Below, piece after piece: positions 13,801 through 26,200 of a stretch of 64,000 bases of DNA. The number at the start of each line of letters is the position of its first letter. The first letter of the stretch is position 1. A program made the translations under genes and the position numbers. Location of the stretch: assembly GCA_022577435.1 (NCBI GenBank), contig JAKOON010000070.1, forward strand, positions 899,219 to 963,218. Direction: 5' to 3'. The notes beneath the pieces are model-generated. The model saw only the letters and a program-made list of their open reading frames with translations, did no database searches and was not told the DNA's origin. The stretch is from Embiotoca jacksoni. Lineage: Eukaryota > Chordata > Actinopteri > Embiotocidae.

Positions 13801-14860
13801 GTGTGTTGTTGACCTGTGTGTTGTTATCTGTGTGTTGTTACGTGTGTGTTGTTACATGTGTGTTGTTATGTGAGTGTTTTGTTACGTGTGTGTGTTGTTA
13901 CGTGTGTGTTGTTACATGTGTGTTGTTATGTGTGTGTGTGTTGTTACGTGTGTGTTGTTACATGTGTGTTGTTATGTGTGTGTGTGTGTTGTTACGTGTG
14001 GGTTGTTGACCTGTGTGTGTTGTTATCTGTGTGTGTTGTTACATGTGTGTGTTGTTACGTGTGTGTGTGTGTGTGTTGTTACATGTGTTCTTATGTGTTG
14101 TTACGTGTGTTGTTACGTGTGTGTTGTTACGTGTGTTGTTACATGTGTTGTTACATGTGTGTTGTTACGTGTGTTGTTACGTGTGTTGTTACATGTGTTG
14201 TTACATGTGTGTTGTTACGTGTGTGTTGTTACATGTGTTGTTACATGTGTGTTGTTACATGTGTGTTGTTACGTGTGTTGTTACGTGTGTTGTTACGTGT
14301 GTGTTGTTACGTGTGTGTGTTGTTACGTTTGTGTGTTGTTATGTGTGTGTGTTGTTACTTGTGTGTTGTGACATTTGTGTGTTGTTATCTGTGCTTTACC
14401 TCCATATGCTACAGTGCCTTGTGGGTCTGTGGTCAGACTCTGTCTCAGCTTCTTCCTTTTGTCCTCTGTGACATCCAACCCGAGGAAGGACAAAGCCTGA
14501 GAAAGACAGAGACACGAAGATAACGAAAGAAAAACAGACGGAGACACGAAGATTAACAGAAAGAAAAGTAGAGACACATTTTCACCCCGGTGTCACATCC
14601 TGTCTCAGCCGTTAAACCGTGGCCTCAATGTACGTGGACATGACAGCACATGCACAATCCTTCATGAAGGGAGGTTTTATGGAGGACTGAATGGTTTATC
14701 TAATATTATTCTAATTTATTTGTATATACTGTACAGTTTTACATTGTTTATATTTCATATTTTTACTACTTCTATTTTTATTGTCATTATTATTGTTATT
14801 TCTAGGTATCTTGACATGCTGCTGTAGCAAAAATCTATCTATCTATCTATCGATCTATCG

Positions 14861-14945
<85 letters not shown>

Positions 14946-17422
14946 GTGTATATATACACAATAAACATACAGGGTGTTACGGTGGTGCAGGTTTGCACAG
15001 GCGCCTCAGCAGGAAGGTTGTGGGTGGAGCCTGTCGGTGGGCGGGGCCTCTCTGTATGGAGTGTGCATGTTCTGTGTGCATGTTCTTCCTGTGCCCTGTG
15101 TTTTCTGTTTTCTGTGGAGCAGTCCAAACACATGTGTGCTAGGGTGATTGGTGGATTCTACATTTGCTGTTGGGGTGTTTGTGAGCAAGTCTTTGTGTGT
15201 TATCTCTGTAATAGACTGGACCTCTGAGCTCGGTTCTAGCGGACGTTTCTTCCTCACTTTTTCCCACATTGAATTGATTTGAATCAAGTCTTTTGTGTTT
15301 CTTAGATTTGAACAAGTCAGACTGAAATCACATTCAGTTATTCCTTTTGTGGTCAAAAATGATGTGTTAATTAAAAATGTATTCTTCATAGTTTACTATC
15401 ATTTTAGAAAAAAACTAAAGAAGGTCTTTGGGTAAATATATTCAATAATATACTGTGTATATATGTATATATTAATATATTGCACACTTACACCAGCCAA
15501 GTCAGCTCCCTTCTGCTTCAGCTCTATAGGCTAATTTGAATGGAGATTAAATAATTCAGTCTAAAACAATAAAAACAAGGATTGCTTAAAAAAAAAAATA
15601 TATTAAATGCAGGTTATGTTTAAATCAAGCATGAACTGGTTTTAGGTGAATTAAACCAAATAACATCTAACAGTGGGATCCACAGACACATTGGTACTTT
15701 TCTTTGAACTGGTGACAGATATTTGCAGAAAGCCTGACATGGTGCAGTGGCCAGTTCCTGTACTTGAACAGGGTTTATATATTATAATTTTCATAATTAC
15801 CTTTTCTCTCAAAGTTAGCAAAAAAGCTGGTCGCTATTAAAAGAATATTGTACTCAACATTCAAACAACATTCAGCATCATGTTATTTTTCTTCTTTCAT
15901 GCTTTTTGCACCTAGAGACATCACCTCACTATTTGCAGTTTATATCGAAGCTGAAAGTACACATAATCTAACTCTCCCTCTCTCTCGCATTTGCAAAGGA
16001 GCCAACAGATCAAGAGAGAATTGTGTCTGTATTCAACATTTAAACTCCGTGTCTCTCTAATCCCATTAATGAATTCATAGATCCGGGTCAACCTCCGGCT
16101 GAGCAGGATCTGGACCAAAAATCAAAGCTGAACAACAGTAACAAAATTGTACAGAGGGCAAGAGACAGGCAGTCAGAGGACAAGGCAGAAGGCAGACAAA
16201 AACAGAGCCCATCAGCAGAGGGATAGGGAAGTGGAGGGCGGGGAGGGGGGGGGGCAGAGAGAATGTGCTGATAGGGTAAAAATAACATACCAACGAACAG
16301 CGCTAGTGAGATACAGCAAGCAGAGAGAAACTGAGAGAGATCAAAAGTTAGATGGAGAAATATGCTGAGGGTGGAAGGGGAGGTTGGGGGGGATGGGGTG
16401 GGGCAGGGCTCCTCACAGTGTTCGATGGCCTGCTACATCCAGAAACACCACGCTGGCTTGTTTGTATTTCTTTAAACCAATCAGTCATCTTCATTGGCAC
16501 TGAGCCTTTGCAACATGGAGTCAGGGTTTTATTTAGTGAAACATTTGGCAATAAAAAGAGGAAATCACCACAAATCACTGAAAGACACCAGCAGGCTGCC
16601 TCATTTGTGACCTAAATCTTCACCATTTTCAGTGTAGGTTGCTGCAGCGGCCCGGAGGTTGTTGTTTTTTCCAACTGCAGCGCGAATGTCGAAAATGGAA
16701 ACACCAAGATGAGGAGAATGTCGACTGAAGTAGTCTTTCAGAGGCAGGTTGGCCTCAACTCTCCATCCAGTGAGTCAGACTAACAACAATGAGAAGAATC
16801 ATCAGCGTGAACATGGCACACGTAAACGGTGTTCAGTCTTATCTGAACACCTGAACTGAGCTCTCCACCACCATCGATGCACTAAATGGAGGATTATGTT
16901 ATGGACGGCTGTAGAGCCCCACACACTGAAGTGATCCTCAAACATTGGTTTGGATATTCATGGCCTCCTCATGATGACCGATGGTTTTGAACCTCCACAC
17001 CTTCCCTCTTCCAAATTAGACTGAATGTCTAATTAGACGATTAGCATGCATATTCCTTCTCCTCAGAGGACGAACCTTTCTAGATAGAGGCAGGTGATCA
17101 TAATTACTTAACTTTAATAGACCTTGATTGAAACTGAATAGTTTCCAGTAGTTATCTTTTAAATGATGTGAAGAATCTGGAGGATGAATTTATTTGATCC
17201 AAGATCATTATGTGTTATAACAGATCTGCCCGATGGTGAGTTTGTTAAGACCCGACCTCCAGATTCTTTCGGTAGTTGTAAGATATTATGTTTGAAACAC
17301 GTTTTCCTCGTCCCTAAAAGCCTAGAAGCTAGCATATCTATTTAAAACAACCAAAAAAAATAAAATAAAATAACTCCTTTATATTTACAGGAATGGCGGC
17401 TGGTGCTAAAAATATGTGTGTT

Positions 17423-17472
<50 letters not shown>

Positions 17473-20400
17473 GGGGATGGGGGATGGGGGTGGGGGTGTG
17501 GGAGCAAACTTCAGCTAAGCCAAAAAGAATCCCAAACCAACAGGACACACTAATGTTGCTGCCATTAGCACTACGTGAACATACGTCCTCTCCTTCTGGC
17601 CTGAACATTTCTCAATGATTCTGGTTAAAGTCGTCTCAGTCACCAGCTTCTGTTCCACTGACAGCGAGGCCAGTGTGTCTCAAACTGCTACAGGAAACCA
17701 GGAGGCGGGGCTCTGTGTGTAGCTGCTGCAATGTGTGCACACTGCTAGTGTCTGTTAGAAGCTTCCATCAACACGGATAATGACACATTTAGTCGATGAT
17801 ACTCTGATGATCCGGACCGGATACTGGTTTCAGCCGAGTACTCGTCTCATCCCTAGTTAACTGACTTTTCTGCAGTTCCACCTGAAGTTGGCGCTTCACT
17901 GCCGGTCAGATAGCAAAGAAGAGAAGTAACCGTGTCGGTACGTGATAGCGGACGTGAGGTGAACCTGAAAGACGTCGTTGAGAGTTGTCCAATCACATTA
18001 GATAAAGAAACTTAAAACGATACGATTCGCTGCCAATAAAAGAGGGCGGGTTCGGGGCGCAGAGATGTGCGCCGCGTGGAAAATCTGAAACAACCAATTG
18101 AAGCACAGCCTCAGGTCACGTGGTTAACAAATGTTGAAGGAGTTCATTCACTCTTGTTTGGCTGCCTCCCCGCACCAGGAAGTAGATGTTTTTACACAGA
18201 GATGAACTAAATACAACCTGTAAACAGTTTGTATTGAATGCTTACAGGCGCTGACAGACTACCAGGTGACTTTTACTGGCAGTGTCAGATTTTAAATCTT
18301 AACCAGTTGGGCACAAGCCAGCAGCACAACATTAAAATCTATCCATATTCTCCATAAACAAGCTCTAAAAACACTTCATAAAAAACAAAAAGTCATCATC
18401 ACTGCAATATCCTCATCAAACACCATATCTTGAGTTGGGAGAACCTAATTAAATTCACTGATGTGTGTCTGGTTTTTAAATTTTTACATGGCATGGCCCC
18501 GCTTCCGCTTAGTGATTTTATTAAACAACACTCAAAGTAGCAGACACACTAGATCTGCTTCAAGAGGTGAGGTCGAGGCAGATGCTCCGCCCACCTCTGA
18601 GCCTGGTTCTGTTAACAGATGCTCCGCCCACCTCTGAGCCTGGTTCTGATAACAGATGCTCCGCCCACCTCTGAGCCTGGTTCTGTTAACAGATGCTCCG
18701 CCCACCTCTGAGCCTGGTTCTGATAACAGATGCTCCGCCCACCTCTGAGCCTGGTTCTGTTAACAGATGCTCCGCCCACCTCTGAGCCTGGTTCTGATAA
18801 CAGATGCTCCGCCCACCTCTGAGCCTGGTTCTGTTAACAGATGCTCCGCCCACCTCTGAGCCTGGTTCTGTTAACAGATGCTCCGCCCACCTCTGAGTCT
18901 GGTTCTGTTAACAGATTCTCCGCCCACCTCTGATCCTGGTTCTGTTAACAGATTCTCCGCCCACCTCTGAGTCCGGTTCTGTCAACAGAGGCTCCCCCCA
19001 CCTCTGATCCTGGTTCTGTCGGAGGTTTCTTCCTGTTAAAGGGAGTTTTTCTTCCCTCTGTCGGAGGTTTTTCTCCCTTAAAGAGGAGTTTTTCCCTCCT
19101 ACCTTATGTGGGAATTGTTGAATTGTTGTATTGTTGAATTGATGAATTGATGAATTGTTGAATTGATGAATTGATAAATTGTTGAATTGATGAATTGTTG
19201 AATTGTTGAATTGTTGAATTGATGAATTGTTGAATTGTTGAATTGATGAATTGTTGAATTGTTGGTTTCTCTGTATAATATTATAAAGCCTTGCTGTCAA
19301 GACTTTAATGTGTTAAGTACCATGAAATAACCTGTGTTGTGATTTGGCGCTATATAAATAAAGTTGAATTGAATTGAATTGAATTGTGTCATTTCACCAT
19401 AGGTCAAGCTCTTTTAGCAAATCTGCATTATCTGTGAATTCAGCACACTCGTTGAATGCTCTGCCATCACACATACACACAAAAAACATGTACAAAACAT
19501 TCAAACAGCCTTAATGAATGGCTTGTTGCCACTCAGGTGTGCAAGCATTAATGTACTGTCTGTCCTGCCTGCTTGGTTCACCTATATGTGCATTTGTCTT
19601 GTTCAGTGTTGATGTATGTTCTGTGCCTCAGTGTTATATACGTGTTTGTACTGTAGGTACACTTTTCTTTTGCTTATATGTGAATTGGTTTTGTCTGTAT
19701 GTTACTGTCTGTTTATCAATGAATTTTAGTTTCATTATGTTATTTGAAATTGAGTAATTTTAGGCTGCCTTCAAACATCTGGCCGGGGACAGCAGATACA
19801 AATTTGCCTCTCTGGCTAACTCTGGCTCACTTGCAGTTTAACTGTTGATTGGTGTGTATTGTCCCTGCAAAATAAACAATAAATAAAAAAAGTATTATTT
19901 AACACGTATTGACAAACTGCCACTGATTTACAGTCAACTACAGTGTACTTTCATAGTTGTTAAATCAAAGGAAATAGAGACCACCTGTGCAACTCTTAGC
20001 TCACAATTTACTGTCAATTGATTTCTCATAATTCATGAATTAACAATGAATAGATTTATCATAAATAACAAGATCATTGAGCGGAGGAGGGCGGCCAGAT
20101 TTGGGAGCCTGGCTCAGCCCAACTATTGCTCACAGGTTCACACTTTGCAGTGATTATAGTCTGGAAACCCTGTTTGCATTAAGGTTTGCTCAGCCACTCT
20201 GAAATGCAAACCAATCAGTGACCAGCAGGGGTCGCTCATCAAGCATGGCCATACCCATATATTCCTGCAGTGAATTTGGGTCTGGTAATACCAGGATACA
20301 GATCTGACATATACAATTTAATGTATTTCACTGAGATGCTAATTTAGATCTGAGGTTCAAAAGCAAATCACAGTTAAAACCCAAATTACTAACAACACGA

Positions 20401-23108
20401 ACACTCCATCCACTGGCTGAGAAGAAAATAAATCCATTATGTGTTATTTCATTGAGTAGATTAGTGATCCAGATACAGCAGGTAAAAGAAGCATTGAACA
20501 CGTCACCATTTTTCTCAGTAAATATATTTCCAAAGGTACTATTAACATTAAACTTTCACCAGATGTTGGTAACAACCCAAGTAATCCATACATACAAAGA
20601 AACCAAAACAAATAAGTTCAGAAATTAAGTTATGTGTAATAATGTGAAATGACACAGGATACAAGGTATTGAACACATGAAGAAAGGGAGGTGCAAAAAG
20701 ACAACAGCTGAAATCTGTCAGTAAATAGAAAGTGATCCGGTCCCTTATCAGTGCAAATTAATATCAGCTGGTTCAGTCCCAACTGATGACCTATAACAAG
20801 GTGTCTCATTACCAAGGTGTCACACAAGAAACATCTCATGATGGGTGAAACCAAAGATCTCTCAAGACCTTCACAACCTTATTGTTGCAAAACATACTGA
20901 TGGCGTTGGTTACAGATGCATTTCTAAACTTCTGAATGTTCCAGTGAGCCCTGTTGAGGCCGTAATCCGGGAGTGGAAAGAACATCATTTCACCATAAAC
21001 TGGCCACGACCAGGTGCTCCTCACAAGATTTATGACAGAGGAGTGAAAATAATTATCAGAAGAGTTGTCCAAGAGACAAGGACCCTTATGGAGAGCTTCA
21101 GAAAGACCTGGAAGTAGCAGGTACAGTTGTTTCAAAGAAAACAATCAGTAATGTACTCAACCGCCACCACGGCCTGTCTGCACGCTCACCACGCAAGACT
21201 CCATCGCTGAAGAAAAAGCATGTTGAAGCTCGTTTAAAGTTTGCTGCACAACATTTGGACAAGCCTGTGAAATACTGGGAGAATATAGTCTGGTCAGTTG
21301 AGAGCAAAATGAACTGTTTGGATGCCATAATACACCATGTTAGGAGGACAACACTGCACATCACCCTAACAACACCATGCCAACAGTAAAGTCTGGAGGT
21401 GGGAACATCATGGTGTGAGCTGCTTTCAACATACGCTACTGGAAAACTTCACAGAATTGAAGGAAGGATGAATGGAAAAATGTACCGAGACATTCTTGAT
21501 AAAAATCTGCTGCCATCCACCAGGATGATGAAGATGAAACGAGGGTGGACATTTCAGCAGGACAATGATCCCAAACACAGCCAAGGAAACAGAAAAAGAA
21601 AATAGAAAGAAAGAAAATAAAGCTGCTAGAACGGCCCAGCCAATCACACCTGAGCAACACAGACGACTAGCTTCTCCATACAGGAGACGTCTTGAAGCTG
21701 TCCTTACCAACGAAGGCTTTGATACAAAGTATTAAATAAATATCAGTAAGCGTGTTCAATACTTTTTCCCTGTGTCATTTCACATTATTACACATAACTT
21801 AATTTCTGAAGTTATTTGTTTTGGTTTCTGTGTATGTATGGATTATTTGGGTTGCTACCAACATCTGGTGAAAATTTCATGTCAATAGGACCTTTGGAAA
21901 TATATTTACTGAGAAAAATGGTGACTTATTTTACCTGCTGTATATGTTTTATGTAACTACAACTACCACCTGGTGGTTGTTTGCCTCATCCATGTCTATC
22001 CAGACAAAGCTTTAAATATAGAGGAATAGATGATAGAAGCAACAACGTGAATGCTTTACACACATTTTCATGCCAACAGCACAAAAGATCAGAACCAAGA
22101 TGGACACCAGAATAATGTTCAGTTCAGTATCTGACTGAATGGGAAACATGGTCGCATCTCTCCTTCTATTAAGTTATGATGTTCAATAATGACCTGAAAA
22201 GTGTTTTTGCAGAACATTAGGATGTCACAGTGAGCTTGGCTTTCATCCTTTTGCATACAAAATGTCCTAACTTCACTATTTTATCCTATTAGGCATTTGT
22301 GTGAAATGTTTTAATAATTAGCACAAGAATTCTGAAATTATGGACAAAACACGATTTGCGGTCACAGTGTCCAAGAACTGTAATTATTAAAACCTTTATC
22401 AACTATTAATACAAGTGCACTCCCAGATAACAGAGAGCAGGGTGGGCTGTAGGAAGAAGTGGAAGGTAGTCAGGAAATTTAGGGCAAAGCAAGTAATAAA
22501 CCCCCCAAAGCACAACAAACTCAGTCATCTGGCATACGAGGTGGATTTACAACGACCCGTTCTCCCACATTCAACACATTGACTACAAGAATCAACCGTT
22601 CACTTACCGTCTACATACCCAGACCTTGACATGCACCATATTTACAATAATTATCTATATTATTCGTTGTAATGTTTTGGCTCCTCAGTGTATTTAACAG
22701 CATGACTCAGGACTCACCAAGTCGAGCTTGTCTGTTTTGAGACGTATGTAGGGGTCCAGTGTGATCTTAGGTTTGGCCCCTGGTGGTGACCTCTGGCTGG
22801 TTGAACCTGGAGACACACAAAAGAAAAGGAGACATGAGGATGGAGACAAGTGAAAGAAATATAAGAGGAACATTTTTTTTTTGTTAAAGACAAAAGGGGA
22901 ACGCAAACTTGTATGTAGACGATATATGTAGAAAAGAAAGTGTTGGTATGAAATATCAAAGCAGGAATGAAAAGACGAGACTCTCAGTAAACCACAGGAG
23001 GAGCAACATCATCTATAATCTGGAATATCAGAGTGGATCGACAGATATTCTTCTGGATTTGGGTGGAGGTGGTGATAGAGGAAGTGTGTGTGTGTGTCTG
23101 TAAGTGTC

Positions 23109-23153
<45 letters not shown>

Positions 23154-23225
23154 TTGTGTGTGAGAGTGTATGTGTGTGTGTCTGTGTGTGTGTTTGTGTA
23201 TGTGAGTGTAAGTGTGTGTGTCTGT

Positions 23226-23289
<64 letters not shown>

Positions 23290-26200
23290 GTGTGTGTGTG
23301 AGCAGAGGTGCTTAATATTAATTTGATGAGCGTGTCTGTCCCAGATTTGTAAGGCTGCTTGGTGACGGCGACCTACAGCTGTGAGTGTGAGCTGATTGGT
23401 GGTGATGATTGACAGACCTGCTGTCACACCAGCCGTGCTTTAAACTCCGGTTACATCCGGTATCATCGCACATCATATACTTTGTCATTCTTGGATAACA
23501 GAATCTATTTACTTTTTTACTTTTAGTACACATTGCAGCTTCCCTTAAAAAAGTATTTACTGTTGCATGTAGTATGTATACAAGTGGGACATACTATTGC
23601 ATCATCACAGCGCATCTTGAACTTTGACCCTCTCGCCACTTTGTCTAACTGTGGACTGATGAAGATCTTAATCCTTTCAGATGACTGGTACCACTTATGC
23701 AAATCAACAATTCTTGAGTCCAATGAGATTGTTTTTGTGAGGCATGGCTCACGTCATCAAATCCTAATGAGGATCACAATATTAAAATGTTTGAGCGTGT
23801 TCTACAAGTCAAGTCACTCTTCCTGTTAAGGAGAGTTTTTCTTCCCTCTGTTGGAGGTTTTTCTCCCTTAGAGAGGAGTTTTTTCCTCCTAGTTTATGTG
23901 GGAATTGTTGAATTGTTGAATTGATGAATTGTTGAATTGTTGAATTGATGAATTGTTGAATTGTTGAATTGTTGAATTGTTGAATTGATGAATTGATGAA
24001 TTGTTGAATTGATGAATTGTTGAATTGATGAATTGTTGAATTGTTGAATTGATGAATTGTTGAATTGTTGAATTGATGAATTGTTGAATTGTTGAATTGA
24101 TGAATTGTTGAATTGTTGAATTGATGAATTGTTGAATTGTTGACTTGTTGAATTGTTGAATTGATGAATTGTTGAATTGATGAATTGTTGGCTTGTTGAA
24201 TTGTTGAATTGATGAGTTCTTGGATTGTTGAATTGATGAATTGTTGAGTTGTTGAATTGTTGAATTGATGAATTGATGAATTGTTGACTTGTTGAATTGA
24301 TGAATTGTTGAATTGATGAATTGTTGAATTGATGAATTGATGAATTGATGAATTGTTGAATTGTTGAATTGATGAATTGTTGAATTGATGAATTGTTGAA
24401 TTGATGAATTGTTGAATTGTTGAATTGATGAATTGTTGAATTGTTGAATTGATGAATTGTTGAATTGTTGAATTGATGAATTGTTGAATTGATGACTTGT
24501 TGAATTGATGAATTGATGAATTGTTGAATTGTTGAGTTGTTGAATTGATGAATTGATGAGTTGTTGAATTGTTGAATTGATGAATTGTTGAGTTGTTGGA
24601 TTGTTGAATTGATGAGTTGTTGAGTTGTTGGATTGTTGAATTGATGAGTTGTTGAGTTGTTGAATTGTTGAATTGATGAATTGTTGAATTGTTGAATTGA
24701 TGAATTGTTGAATTGTTGAATTGATGAATTGTTGAATTGTTGAACTGAAGAATTGTTGAATTGATGAATTGATGAGTTGTTGAATTGTTGAATTGATGAA
24801 TTGTTGAATTGTTGAATTGATGAATTGTTGAGTTGTTGAATTGTTGAATTGATGAATTGTTGGCTTGTTGAATTGATGAGTTGTTGAATTGTTGAATTGA
24901 TGAGTTGTTGAATTGATGAATTGTTGAATTGATGAATTGTTGAATTGTTGAATTGATGAATTGTTGACTTGTTGAATTGTTGAATTGATGAGTTGTTGAG
25001 TTGTTGAATTGTTGAATTGATGAATTGTTGAATTGTTGAATTGATGAGTTGTTGAGTTGTTGAATTGATGAATTGTTGAATTGATGAATTGATGAATTGT
25101 TGAATTGATGACTTGTTGAATTGATGAATTGTTGAATTGATGAATTGTTGAATTGATGAATTGTTGAATTGATGAATTGTTAAATTGATGAATTGTTGAC
25201 TTGTTGAATTGATGACTTGTTGAATTGATGAATTGTTGAATTGTTGAATTGATGAATTGATGAATTGTTGAATTGATGAATTGTTGAATTGATGAATTGA
25301 TGAATTGTTGAATTGATGACTTGTTGAATTGATGAATTGTTGAATTGTTGAATTGATGAATTGTTGAATTGATGAATTGTTGAATTGATGAATTGTTGAC
25401 TTGTTGAATTGATGACTTGTTGAATTGATGAATTGTTGAATTGTTGAATTGATGAATTGATGAATTGTTGAATTGTTGAATTGATGACTTGTTGAATTGA
25501 TGAATTGTTGAATTGATGAATTGTTAAATTGATGAATTGTTGAATTGATGAATTGTTGAATTGATGAATTGTTGAATTGATGAATTGTTGAATTGATGAA
25601 TTGATGAATTGTTGAATTGTTGAATTGATGAATTGTTGAATTGTTGACTTGTTGAATTGTTGAATTGATGAATTGTTGAATTGATGAATTGTTGGCTTGT
25701 TGAATTGTTGAATTGATGAGTTCTTGGATTGTTGAATTGATGAATTGTTGAGTTGTTGAATTGTTGAATTGATGAATTGATGAATTGTTGACTTGTTGAA
25801 TTGATGAATTGTTGAATTGATGAATTGTTGAATTGATGAATTGATGAATTGATGAATTGTTGAATTGTTGAATTGATGAATTGTTGAATTGATGAATTGT
25901 TGAATTGATGAATTGTTGAATTGATGAATTGTTGAATTGTTGAATTGTTGAATTGATGAATTGTTGAATTGTTGAATTGATGAATTGTTGAATTGATGAA
26001 TTGTTGAATTGATGAATTGTTGAATTGTTGAGTTGTTGAATTGATGAATTGATGAGTTGTTGAATTGTTGAATTGATGAATTGTTGAATTGATGAGTTGT
26101 TGAGTTGTTGAATTGTTGAATTGATGAATTGTTGAATTGTTGAATTGATGAATTGTTGAATTGTTGAATTGATGAATTGTTGAATTGTTGAACTGAAGAA

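Larger units (their letters stand above)
14497..18289. other. stxbp4 intron between exons 11 and 12 (first part)
   Basis: Non-coding. It holds the tetranucleotide repeat and SINE remnant at 14.83-15.23 kb, a G-rich patch at 16.23-16.26 kb, a GT repeat at 17.42-17.47 kb, and a CCAAT/GC-box-like cluster at 17.99-18.12 kb. No gene is seen. Confidence 0.6.
18290..19386 (+). mobile_element. 3' part of a non-LTR retrotransposon with internal tandem arrays
   Basis: From about 18337 the frames read IHILHKQALKTLHKKQK and, after a frameshift, HHILSWENLIKFTDVCLVFK then FLHGMAPLPLSDFIKQHS, which resembles the C-terminal end of teleost LINE reverse transcriptases. It is followed by 'cgcccacctctgagcctggt', 'ggaggtttcttcctgttaaa', an octamer array, and the tail 'tttggcgctatataaataaa' with (GTTGAATTGAATT). 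The 37-bp and 8-bp tandem arrays both sit inside this element. Confidence 0.75.

Noticed and set aside
8423..14523. Very long Cys/Val/Leu/Tyr-rich open frames (up to 667 codons)
   Set aside because: They follow the TGTTGTTACG tandem repeat, which lacks stops in several + frames at once. Overlapping frames give the same composition, and the array lies inside an intron of stxbp4 on the other strand.
23033..23427. Thr/His- or Cys/Val-repeat frames around 23.1-23.3 kb
   Set aside because: They are translations of the interrupted GT/CA microsatellite.
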